Below are positions 1 through 6,175 of a stretch of 7,954 nucleotides of DNA, piece after piece. The notes under the pieces were generated by a model. That model ran no database searches. It saw nothing but the letters and a program-made list of their open reading frames with translations, and was not told where the DNA came from. Positions within the stretch are counted from its first letter, which is position 1. Each line of letters begins with the position of its first letter. The position numbers were made by a program, and so were the translations under genes. Source of the stretch: Bacteroidota bacterium (GTDB taxonomy: Bacteria; Bacteroidota; Bacteroidia; Bacteroidales; GCA-2748055); assembly GCA_030592605.1 (NCBI GenBank), contig JAUVIT010000060.1, positions 1-7,954 of the forward strand. The letters are read 5' to 3'.

Positions 1-1688
1 CCATTGCACAATTTTTCCCCAGAATGGCGGTATACAATGAATTGGAAGGCTGGCAGAACCATCAGTTTACCGGGAGATCCGAATTTGCACTTCCCTTTGG
101 GGATTATGATGTGGAGATTACAGTTCCGTCGGATCATGTGGTTGGAGCAACCGGAGTGCTTGTAAATGCTGAAGAGGTGCTTTCCGGTGAAAGGCTTGAA
201 CGCTTCGAAAAAGCCAGCAATTCTTTGGATGAACCGGTAATGATAGTTAACGAAGAGGAAGCCAGAAAAGTAGAAAAGAGGAAATCAAAATCCAAACTTA
301 CCTGGAAATTTCATGCAGATAATGTAAGGGATTTTGGCTTTGCCTCTTCCAGGAAGTTTATCTGGGATGCTATGGGGATTCAATTCGGGGAGCGAAAGGT
401 ACTGGCTACATCTCTATATCCCAAGGAAGGGAACCCTCTATGGGAGAAGTACTCCACCAGGGTGGTGGCGCATACCCTGAAGGTTTATTCAAGACATACC
501 TTTGATTATCCCTATCCGGTGGCCTATTCGGTTCATTCCAAGCAGATTGGCAAGGAGTACCCTATGATTTGTTTTAATGGCGGACGCCCGGAGTCCGATG
601 GCACCTATTCGGAACGCACCAAATGGAGTATGATCGGTGTTATTATCCATGAGGTGGGGCATAACTACTTTCCCATGATCGTAAATTCCGATGAACGTCA
701 GTGGACCTGGATGGATGAGGGACTCAATTCCTTCCTGGAGGGAATTGCCGAGCGGGAATGGGATCACGATCATCCTTCCCCCAGAGGCAGACCGGCAGAT
801 ATTGTACCCTATATGAAAGGTGATAAATCGAATATTGCACCCATCATGACCCAGGGCGATCTGGTAAAGCAATTCATGGATAATGCCTATAACAAGCCTG
901 CCACGGGTCTGAATATTTTAAGGGAAACCATTATGGGCAGGGAGCTCTTCGATTTTGCATTTAAGCAGTATGCCCAGAGGTGGATGTTCAAGCATCCCAC
1001 CCCGGAGGATTTATTCCGGACCATGGAGGATGCCTCCGCAGTGGACCTGGACTGGTTCTGGAGAGGGTGGTTCTATGGAACCGATCATGTAGATATTTCC
1101 CTGGATAAGGTCACTGCCATGGAGCTGGCTTCTGGCAATCCTGCCGAAGAGAAGGCCCTGAATAAGAAAGCGGAAGAAGCTACACCAGAAGCTATCGCTG
1201 TGCAGCGTAACCGGGCGTCCAAGGAATCCATGGTGGAACGGGATCCTGCCATGAAAGATTTTTACAATGATTATGATCCCTATGCTCCCAATGAATCGGA
1301 TACAGATGCGTATATGCGTTACAAAAGATCCATGTCCGAAAGTGAAAAGAAATGGCGGGCTATGAAGGGATTTGTTTACCAGCTGGATTTTTCCAATGTG
1401 GGCGGTATGGTAATGCCCCTGGTGATCCAGTTTGAGTATGTCGACGGGACCAGTGAGATTAAAAGAATCCCTGCTGAAGTCTGGAACCAGGACAATCTGA
1501 AGACTTCCAAGGTATTCCTCTTAGAAAAGAAACTGTCAGGTGTTACCCTTGATCCCAATTTGGAAACTGCTGATTGCGACCTGAGTAACAATCACTGGCC
1601 ACCCCGCATAGAGGAGAGTCGTTTTGAGCTTTACAGGGGCTCAGGCAGAAGGGGAGGAGGAGGCTCCAATCCCATGCAGGAGCAATAG
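1..1688 (+). CDS. M1-family zinc metallopeptidase (aminopeptidase N-like), 5' end outside window
   Basis: This is the C-terminal part of an M1 (gluzincin) metallopeptidase, a family that removes N-terminal residues from peptides. The frame is already open at base 3 and reads IAQFFPR before the first ATG at base 24, so that ATG is internal and the true start, with any signal peptide, lies upstream. Counting from that ATG, the zinc site is HEVGH at residues 209-213 with the third ligand Glu232, a perfect HEXXH-X18-E. The substrate-side motif that is GAMEN in classical members is YPMICFNGG (179-187). Tyr289 in AYNKPATGL matches the catalytic tyrosine position of E. coli PepN. The stretch around 313-350 (KHPTPEDLFRTMEDAS, then DLDWFWRGWFYGTDHVDI) is typical of the Bacteroidota branch. 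After about residue 370 comes a charged linker, a small C-terminal beta-rich part and a Gly-rich tail ending NPMQEQ. Probably periplasmic or envelope-associated, by inference. Family assignment is very secure; substrate specificity is not known. Confidence 0.95.
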   Translation, partial: IAQFFPRMAVYNELEGWQNHQFTGRSEFALPFGDYDVEITVPSDHVVGATGVLVNAEEVLSGERLERFEKASNSLDEPVMIVNEEEARKVEKRKSKSKLTWKFHADNVRDFGFASSRKFIWDAMGIQFGERKVLATSLYPKEGNPLWEKYSTRVVAHTLKVYSRHTFDYPYPVAYSVHSKQIGKEYPMICFNGGRPESDGTYSERTKWSMIGVIIHEVGHNYFPMIVNSDERQWTWMDEGLNSFLEGIAEREWDHDHPSPRGRPADIVPYMKGDKSNIAPIMTQGDLVKQFMDNAYNKPATGLNILRETIMGRELFDFAFKQYAQRWMFKHPTPEDLFRTMEDASAVDLDWFWRGWFYGTDHVDISLDKVTAMELASGNPAEEKALNKKAEEATPEAIAVQRNRASKESMVERDPAMKDFYNDYDPYAPNESDTDAYMRYKRSMSESEKKWRAMKGFVYQLDFSNVGGMVMPLVIQFEYVDGTSEIKRIPAEVWNQDNLKTSKVFLLEKKLSGVTLDPNLETADCDLSNNHWPPRIEESRFELYRGSGRRGGGGSNPMQEQ

Positions 1689-1690
1689 AC

Positions 1691-2680
1691 TCAGACCAGG
1701 ATATTCTCTATGTAGGCCAGTTCGTCCCTGGTGAATTCCAGTTTATGCACAGTGGCCACATTGGCTTCCAGTTGAGCTACAGAGCTGGCACCAATCAGTA
1801 CCGAAGTAATTTGCTTCTTCTCCAGGATCCAGGCAAGGGCCATTTGTGCTAGAGTTTGGCCACGCTGTTCAGCATGCTGATTCAATGCTTTCACCTTCAC
1901 CATGGTCTCCGGATCAAGGTTATCCTTCCCCAGGAAAATACTTTCACTGTCGATCCTTGAACCCTTGGGGATGCCATCCAGGTAACGGTTGGTGAGCAGG
2001 CCCTGGGCCAGCGGACTAAATGGGATGCAACCCACACCACGTTTCTCCAGCACCTCCAGCAGTCCGTCTTCCACCCAACGGTCGAACATATTGTAGCGGG
2101 GCTGGTGGATCAGGCAGGGAGTTCCCAGGCTCTCCAGTATATCCACCGCACGGCTGGTTTGCTCGGCATCGTAGTTAGAGATTCCCACATAGAGAGCTTT
2201 TCCTTGCTGTACAGCACTGTGAAGAGCCATCATGGTCTCCTCCAGGGGAGTCTCTGGATCGGGCCGGTGAGAATAGAAGATGTCCACATATTCGAGTTCC
2301 ATTCTCTTCAGGCTCTGATCAAGACTGGCCATCAGATATTTCCGGCTTCCCCATTCGCCATAGGGACCATCCCACATCAGGTAACCGGCCTTGGTGGAGA
2401 TGATCAATTCGTCACGATGCTGGGCCAGTTCTGCTTGCAGTACGTTTTTCAGGTTCGATTCGGCACTGCCGGGAGGTGGGCCATAATTATTAGCCAGGTC
2501 AAAATGTGTGATCCCCAGGTCGAAGGCCCTGAGCAGGATTTCCTTCATAATCTGATAGTCACCCCCTCCTCCGAAATTATGCCAGAGGCCCAGTGAAACA
2601 GCAGGCAAGAGAAGTCCGCTGTTACCACAGCGATTATATTTCATCTGATCGTATCGGGTACTGGATGCAAAATAGGCCAT
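1691..2680 (-). CDS. mgrA: Aldo/keto reductase, L-glyceraldehyde-3-phosphate reductase type (YghZ/Gpr-like)
   Basis: This 329-residue NADPH-dependent aldo/keto reductase closely resembles E. coli L-glyceraldehyde-3-phosphate reductase (also called YghZ, Gpr or MgrA; AKR14 group). That enzyme reduces the unnatural L-isomer of glyceraldehyde 3-phosphate and can detoxify methylglyoxal. The catalytic tetrad is complete: Asp61 and Tyr66 in HFDLANNYGPPPGSAE, Lys97 in ISTKAGY and His138 in FYSHR. The cofactor-binding end is visible as PFSPLAQGLLTNRYL near 220-235 and SVLIGAS near 294-300. The N-terminus aligns residue for residue with the E. coli protein (TRYDQMKYNRCGNSGL), which fixes the start. 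It is about 17 residues shorter than the E. coli enzyme at the C-terminus. There is no signal peptide, so it is cytosolic. It is the last gene of the minus-strand cluster, 15 bp after the DUF6048 stop. No Shine-Dalgarno sequence is seen; the leader is A/T-rich and ends in TGCTCCT. Family certain; exact substrate inferred. Confidence 0.95.
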   Translation of the reverse strand: MAYFASSTRYDQMKYNRCGNSGLLLPAVSLGLWHNFGGGGDYQIMKEILLRAFDLGITHFDLANNYGPPPGSAESNLKNVLQAELAQHRDELIISTKAGYLMWDGPYGEWGSRKYLMASLDQSLKRMELEYVDIFYSHRPDPETPLEETMMALHSAVQQGKALYVGISNYDAEQTSRAVDILESLGTPCLIHQPRYNMFDRWVEDGLLEVLEKRGVGCIPFSPLAQGLLTNRYLDGIPKGSRIDSESIFLGKDNLDPETMVKVKALNQHAEQRGQTLAQMALAWILEKKQITSVLIGASSVAQLEANVATVHKLEFTRDELAYIENILV

Positions 2681-2695
2681 AGGAGCAATTTGTAT

Positions 2696-3415
2696 TTATT
2701 TTTTTATAAGTGGAATCATATAGAATACGGAATAGGAGAATCCGAATGTCGAGGTGTTGACTCCATTCCCGTAACCGGGAATAAGCGCGGGAATCATGAC
2801 CGGATCCATATCGGGATTCAGCAGAAACTTGTAGCGTATCATCCATCCCAGGGAAAGGTTCGAAACCAATTCCACCTTGATTCCCCCTGTTAGTTCCAGC
2901 CAATGAGCCTTCAAACTACTCTCATAGGGGTCAGGCATATAATTACCCCAGTAGTCGCTGTATATCAATACATTATCTGAGCTTTGTTTGAAAAACGACA
3001 TGCCGTAGCGAAAACCAAGAGTCATCGTGTTGTGCCATGCGCGGTCTTTGGCTTTCAGTAGATTATAATCGATACCAACACGAGCATAATTTCCCACGGA
3101 TTCATAATCAAAGGTCTCTTCGCTCTCTGAGGTGCTGCTATATCCCAATTCAAAAACAGGATAGAGATTCTTATAAATCTCAAAATCCACACTTACCTCC
3201 GCACCAATTATCTTGGGTTCGGTAAAATAATAAATGAACGGGGCCAGATCGACGCCAAAGCGGGGACCAAAGGTCCGGAGGGTATCCTTCTTGGATCCTT
3301 CCTGGCCGGCCACTTCCTGTGCGGATACTTTCCCCAGCAAGGAAAGAAGCAACAGCAGTAAGGCTGTTTTAGAGAAAGAGCCAGATATGTACATCATCCT
3401 CTTCAGTTTCAGCAT
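2696..3415 (-). CDS. DUF6048 family protein, exported, predicted outer-membrane beta-barrel-like
   Basis: I recognise this as a DUF6048 protein, a Bacteroidota family of unknown function. From the ATG at 3415 it is 239 residues. A signal peptide is clear: a basic N-terminus, a run of leucines (ALLLLLLSLLG) and a signal-peptidase-I-like site VSA before QEV near residue 33. The mature part is made of alternating hydrophobic/polar strands separated by Asp/Gly/Asn turns (for example RVGIDYNLL, TMTLGFRYGMSFF, LSLGWMIRYKFLL) and ends in a strand-like FSYSVFYMIPLIKK. This is the look of a small 8-stranded-type outer-membrane barrel, which is inference from pattern. The start is uncertain: an in-frame TTG lies at 3418, and two ATGs at 3397 and 3394 follow a GAAGAGG stretch and would still leave a usable signal peptide. 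Every option overlaps the upstream DUF6452 gene, so translation is probably coupled. No enzymatic motif is visible. Confidence 0.85.
   Translation of the reverse strand: MLKLKRMMYISGSFSKTALLLLLLSLLGKVSAQEVAGQEGSKKDTLRTFGPRFGVDLAPFIYYFTEPKIIGAEVSVDFEIYKNLYPVFELGYSSTSESEETFDYESVGNYARVGIDYNLLKAKDRAWHNTMTLGFRYGMSFFKQSSDNVLIYSDYWGNYMPDPYESSLKAHWLELTGGIKVELVSNLSLGWMIRYKFLLNPDMDPVMIPALIPGYGNGVNTSTFGFSYSVFYMIPLIKK
3369..3415 (-). other. Coding overlap between the DUF6452 and DUF6048 genes
   Basis: The 3' end of the DUF6452 gene (TAA at 3369-3371) runs 47 bp past the first ATG of the DUF6048 gene in another frame. If translation starts instead at the ATG at 3397 or 3394, 29 or 26 bp still overlap. 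The purine run GAAGAGG directly before those internal ATGs is the only Shine-Dalgarno-like sequence nearby, although its spacing is very short. The shared stretch encodes the acidic tail (AETEEDDVHIWLFL) of one protein and the signal peptide of the other. The arrangement suggests coupled translation, in line with the two families being neighbours in other genomes (from memory). Confidence 0.75.
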
Positions 3416-3842
3416 CAACTATTTCATCTATAATTTCAGCACTTTTGATCATTCCGGTTCTGTACCCGACTGTTTCTAAGGTGAACAGATTTCCAAAACC
3501 ACAATCATAGGAGATCATATAGAATTCCTGATGATGCATGAGTTCAAGTGTATCTGTTTGCTCGCCCAGGTGCAATACAAATCTTGTAAAATCGTGGTGA
3601 GGATCCAGTGGTACATCGAAAGTATTTATGGACGGTTGATTATTGTATAGGAGACTGTCGGGCCGCCCCTCCCGGATGCCATATAAACTTAAAGAGGCAA
3701 CCGTACTATCGGCGGGTAGATCTTCTTTCATGGTCATAAACTTCGCCACCATCACTGAGTTATTATCATCATCACATATTTCCACGGAGATGCAGCCCGT
3801 GACCAGGATTGAGATGATGACAAACAGAATTCGGGAGCGCAT
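3369..3842 (-). CDS. DUF6452 family lipoprotein
   Basis: This 157-residue protein I recognise as DUF6452, an uncharacterised Bacteroidota family commonly encoded beside DUF6048, as here. The N-terminus MRSRILFVIISILVTGC is a lipoprotein signal peptide with lipobox LVTGC and lipidated Cys17. A second cysteine in EICDDD (Cys23) and the Cys in ISYDCGFG near residue 114 are the kind of conserved cysteines I associate with the family and could pair, by inference. The body looks like an all-beta, small immunoglobulin-like or lipocalin-like domain: VASLSLYGI, TRFVLHLG, TDTLELMHH, FYMISYDCGF. The C-terminal strand VHIWLFL follows an acidic stretch. It starts 11 bp after the stop of the DPP-IV-like gene and overlaps the next gene. 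No Shine-Dalgarno sequence is visible upstream (leader GAATAAAAAAGACGATC). It probably faces the periplasm or cell surface; no function is known to me. Confidence 0.85.
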   Translation of the reverse strand: MRSRILFVIISILVTGCISVEICDDDNNSVMVAKFMTMKEDLPADSTVASLSLYGIREGRPDSLLYNNQPSINTFDVPLDPHHDFTRFVLHLGEQTDTLELMHHQEFYMISYDCGFGNLFTLETVGYRTGMIKSAEIIDEIVDAETEEDDVHIWLFL

Positions 3843-3853
3843 GATCGTCTTTT

Positions 3854-4858
3854 TTATTCAGTCCCTTTCAGGTTCTTATTGAGCCAGTCCAGGTAAGTAT
3901 TGTATAGGTGCATCCGGCTGTTCATATCATAGGCTACTCCGTGTGTTCCAGGGGGATAGATCTTCAGGTCGATGTTCTTGTTTGCATCGATCATGGCTTT
4001 AGCCAGTTGAAAAGTGTTCTGTGGATGTACATTATCATCCAGCAGGGAGTGCACCAGCAACATTTTTCCTTCCAGGTTTCCTGCCAGATCAACCATGGAG
4101 CTCTTCTTGTAACCTTCCTCGTTTTCATCAAGAAGTCCCATGTATTTCTCAGTAAGCACACAGTCATAATTCCGATGGTCGGAGATGGAAGCTGTTACTA
4201 TGCCCGCTTTAAAAACATCGGGATGCAAGAGCAAGGACATTCCTGCCGAGAAACCACCAAAACTGTGTCCCATGATCCCAACACGTTCCCGGTCGATCCA
4301 TGATTTTTCAGACAGGTAGAGGGCGGTCTCTGCAAAATCGTGGGTTTCCCATTTACCCAGTTGTTTATGAACCACCTTTTCGAACTTACTGCCATAACCG
4401 CCATTACCCCGGTTGTTGATGTTAACTATAATGTAGCCCTGCTGTGCCAGGTACTGATTCCATCCACTGGTTTCGAAGCTGTTGTAAACTCCCTGTGAGC
4501 CGGGTCCGCCATAAACTGCCAGTAGCAGGGGATAGGACTTCTCAGGATCAAAACTCATAGGTTTGATCAGGTAACCATCAATTTCTTGTCCGTCCGAGGT
4601 GGTAAAGGAAAAAAGCTCCCTTGGAGCATATTCAAATTTTTCCAGGTGATCCAGTGCACCCTGGTGTGCGGCCAGATTTTTGATAAGTGCACCTTTACCA
4701 TCACGCAGGTCTACAGTCGATGGAGTGGTGGTATTTGAGTAGCTATCTATAAAGTAGCGACCTGCTGGGGCCACATTGACCCTGTGGTTCCCTTCAGTGG
4801 TGGTGATCTGTTTTTTCCCTTTCCCGTTGAATTTCACGCTATAGAGATTGCGATCCAT
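3854..4858 (-). pseudogene. C-terminal catalytic half of the DPP-IV-like S9 peptidase, separated by an in-frame TAA
   Basis: This is the alpha/beta-hydrolase half of the serine peptidase whose first half ends at 4880. The first in-frame ATG after the stop is at 4858, but homology-like sequence (QSCEFTP) starts right after the TAA, so this ATG is not a natural start. It has no signal peptide and no clear Shine-Dalgarno sequence. Numbered over the whole gene from the ATG at 6061, the catalytic residues are all present: oxyanion Tyr517 in VYGGPGSQ, nucleophile Ser600 in GHSFGGF, Asp675 in LLDDNVHPQN and His707 in GTHGV. The nucleophile elbow GHSFGG departs from the GWSYGG common in DPP IV. The family cleaves X-Pro or X-Ala dipeptides from peptide N-termini. 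If the TAA is real and not read through, this half would be untranslated or cytosolic and unable to mature normally. If it is a sequence error, the segment belongs to one intact 735-residue enzyme. The gene end is 11 bp before DUF6452. Confidence 0.85.
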
Positions 4859-4879
4859 GGGTGTAAACTCGCAGGACTG

Positions 4880-4882
4880 TTA
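4880..4882 (-). other. In-frame TAA stop interrupting the DPP-IV-like gene
   Basis: The codons run GCC CTC TAC TAA CAG TCC TGC GAG, that is A-L-Y-stop-Q-S-C-E. In DPP IV relatives this spot typically reads YYQS or similar, so the TAA occupies the place of a tyrosine (TAT or TAC) and differs by one base. The frame is the same before and after, so no frameshift is involved. It is codon 394 of 736 when counted from the ATG at 6061. TAA is used as a true terminator by neighbouring genes here, which argues against a changed genetic code. Confidence 0.9.
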
Positions 4883-6061
4883 GTAGAGGGCTTTTTTCGC
4901 GGGATCGATTGCTTTTATTGAGGCTACGTCGTAGGGGCCAGTAGTAATTTGTCCCAGTACATTTCCTTCATAATCATACTGATATATATGCGAGTATTCA
5001 TCCCGGTCAGAGATCCAGAAGAAGGAGTCCATTTCTTCGGGAAAGTAGAAGAGGTGAAGTTCTCCGGCAAAGAAGTCGAAGATGTCGATCCATGCATAGT
5101 TCTTTTCCTCCATGATCATGGTCTTACTACCAGTCTCCACATTAAAGAGGTATAATTTAAGGTGATCCTGAGCCCTGTTCATCCAGACCACTGCCAGGGT
5201 ATTCTCTTTGGAGGTCCAATAAATTCTTGGCATGTAGCCACCTTCCGGATCAAAATCGAGCCATTGCTTGCTCCCGTCTGCGGTATTGATAACTCCCAGT
5301 CTTTCCACGGGTGGATTATCACCCACTTTGGGATAGGGGAGCTCCATATACTCCGGATGTTGGCCTGAAAAATCTGTTAATTGATAGACAGGAACTTCCC
5401 TTTCATCGGTTTGCCAGAAAGCAATGTATTTACTGTCGTACGACCATTCCCAGGCCTGTACCAGTCCAAATTCCTCCTCATTAGCCCAACCAAAGCGGCC
5501 GTTATAATATTTATCGGCTCCGTCGCTAGTGAGCTGCGTATGTTCCCCGCTTGCAAGATCAAAGGTGAACAGGTTTCCATCTTTCCCATAACCCACCTTC
5601 TTCCCGTCGGGAGATACTTCTGCTGTGAAGGCACCCTCCATAATGGGGCTTAGTGTTTTATCTTCCAGGGAGTAGAGATAATAATCGGCATTTCCCGAAT
5701 ATCTCCAGATCCGTTTGAAATTGGTCTGAAATAACAGAAACTTATAGTCCCTGGTCCACTGAAAGGAGCGGTAACTGAACTGATTTTCCGTACCCGGAAA
5801 CTTATGATCGCCCTCACTGAAGACCAGTTCTTCCGATTCAGTCTTGATATCATAAGTCCAGATTTGCTGAGCTCTTCCTTCCCGCTTGGTAAAGGAGTAG
5901 CGATCACTATCCTCTATCCATTCCACACCTGCCGGTCCGCGGTCACCCCGGAGTGCTCCACCACTCATAAAGGCATCCATTAATGAATCGTACTGCTTTT
6001 TCTGGGCAGAAAGTGTGATGGTCATCAGGACCAAAAGCAAGACAAGAGTCAGTTTTCTCAT
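4880..6061 (-). pseudogene. N-terminal beta-propeller half of a secreted DPP-IV-like (S9) peptidase, ends at premature stop
   Basis: This is the first 393 residues of a dipeptidyl-peptidase-IV-type serine peptidase. The frame is open upstream to 6163, but I chose the ATG at 6061 because it gives a clean signal peptide (MRKLTLVLLLVLMTITLSAQ, cleavage likely after Ala19) and follows an A-rich leader; the upstream extension looks unlike coding sequence. The rest is the DPP IV N-terminal beta-propeller: repeated strands such as YYLYSLEDKTLSPI, AEVSPDGKKVGY and NLFTFDLASGEHTQLT. The key motif GWANEEEFGL has Glu196 and Glu197 at the position of the two glutamates that bind the substrate N-terminus in human DPP4. 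It is followed by YIAFWQTDEREVPVY and LPYPKVGDNPP, both typical of the family. It ends ALY-TAA within a late propeller blade, before the catalytic domain. As read, it would make a secreted propeller without active site. Whether it is a true pseudogene, a recent nonsense mutation or an assembly error cannot be settled from this sequence. Confidence 0.88.
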
Positions 6062-6175
6062 GTTTTTTTTATTGGTAAGGCAAAAAACAAATCTAGCAAA
6101 AATGTTTCGTCCCTGTATGCCTGTAAGGTAATTCCTGATTTGTCGACCAAGGGATTGGATCAATACCTGGAAGAA
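6062..6175. promoter_or_regulatory. Divergent intergenic region between the DPP-IV-like and DUF3179 genes
   Basis: These 114 bp separate two divergent start codons and must carry promoters for both directions. Apart from the minus-strand -7 candidate listed separately, I see an imperfect tandem 8-bp repeat (CCTGTATG at 6112-6119 and CCTGTAAG at 6120-6127). An 8-bp stretch of T lies at 6063-6070, which reads as the A-rich leader of the minus-strand gene. For the plus strand, CTGATTTG at 6135-6142 only partly resembles a -7 element. No convincing operator or hairpin is visible. Confidence 0.6.
6088..6095 (-). promoter_or_regulatory. Candidate Bacteroidota -7 promoter element (TAGATTTG)
   Basis: On the minus strand these bases read TAGATTTG, an exact match to the Bacteroidota -7 consensus TAnnTTTG. 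It sits 26 bp upstream of the ATG at 6061, which would leave a short A-rich 5' leader. No clear TTTG or TTG -33 element lies about 19-21 bp further upstream, so the call rests on one box plus position. It would drive the DPP-IV-like gene and probably the whole minus-strand cluster down to the aldo/keto reductase. Confidence 0.45.

Noticed and set aside
489..872. A 127-codon open frame on the minus strand opposite the M1 zinc site
   Set aside because: Antisense shadow of the highly conserved catalytic region; the translation looks like no known protein.
1625..1690. GC-rich run near the end of the M1 gene as a terminator hairpin
   Set aside because: The run is GGAGG-rich on one strand with no complementary arm and no following T-tract.
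2105..2596. A 163-codon open frame on the plus strand inside the aldo/keto reductase gene
   Set aside because: It lies fully antisense to a gene with complete catalytic tetrad and strong family match; its translation shows no recognisable domain or signal.
3908..4303. A 131-codon plus-strand frame opposite the DPP-IV-like catalytic domain
   Set aside because: Shadow of the conserved serine-peptidase coding strand, with no ribosome site or recognisable motif.
4850..4885. A frameshift or a second independent peptidase gene as explanation of the split
   Set aside because: The two halves are in the same frame with only eight codons from the TAA to the next ATG, and the residues between (QSCEFTP) continue the family sequence.
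6075..6131. GTAAGGCAA and GTAAGGTAA as a direct repeat 48 bp apart in the intergenic region
   Set aside because: Too short and too widely spaced to separate from chance.
6135..6142. CTGATTTG as a plus-strand -7 promoter element for the DUF3179 gene
   Set aside because: The TA of the TAnnTTTG consensus is missing and no -33 element is visible.
6062..6163. Longer start of the DPP-IV-like gene, extending upstream of 6061
   Set aside because: The extension would place about 34 residues before a clean signal peptide and would cover the candidate promoter and the start region of the divergent gene.
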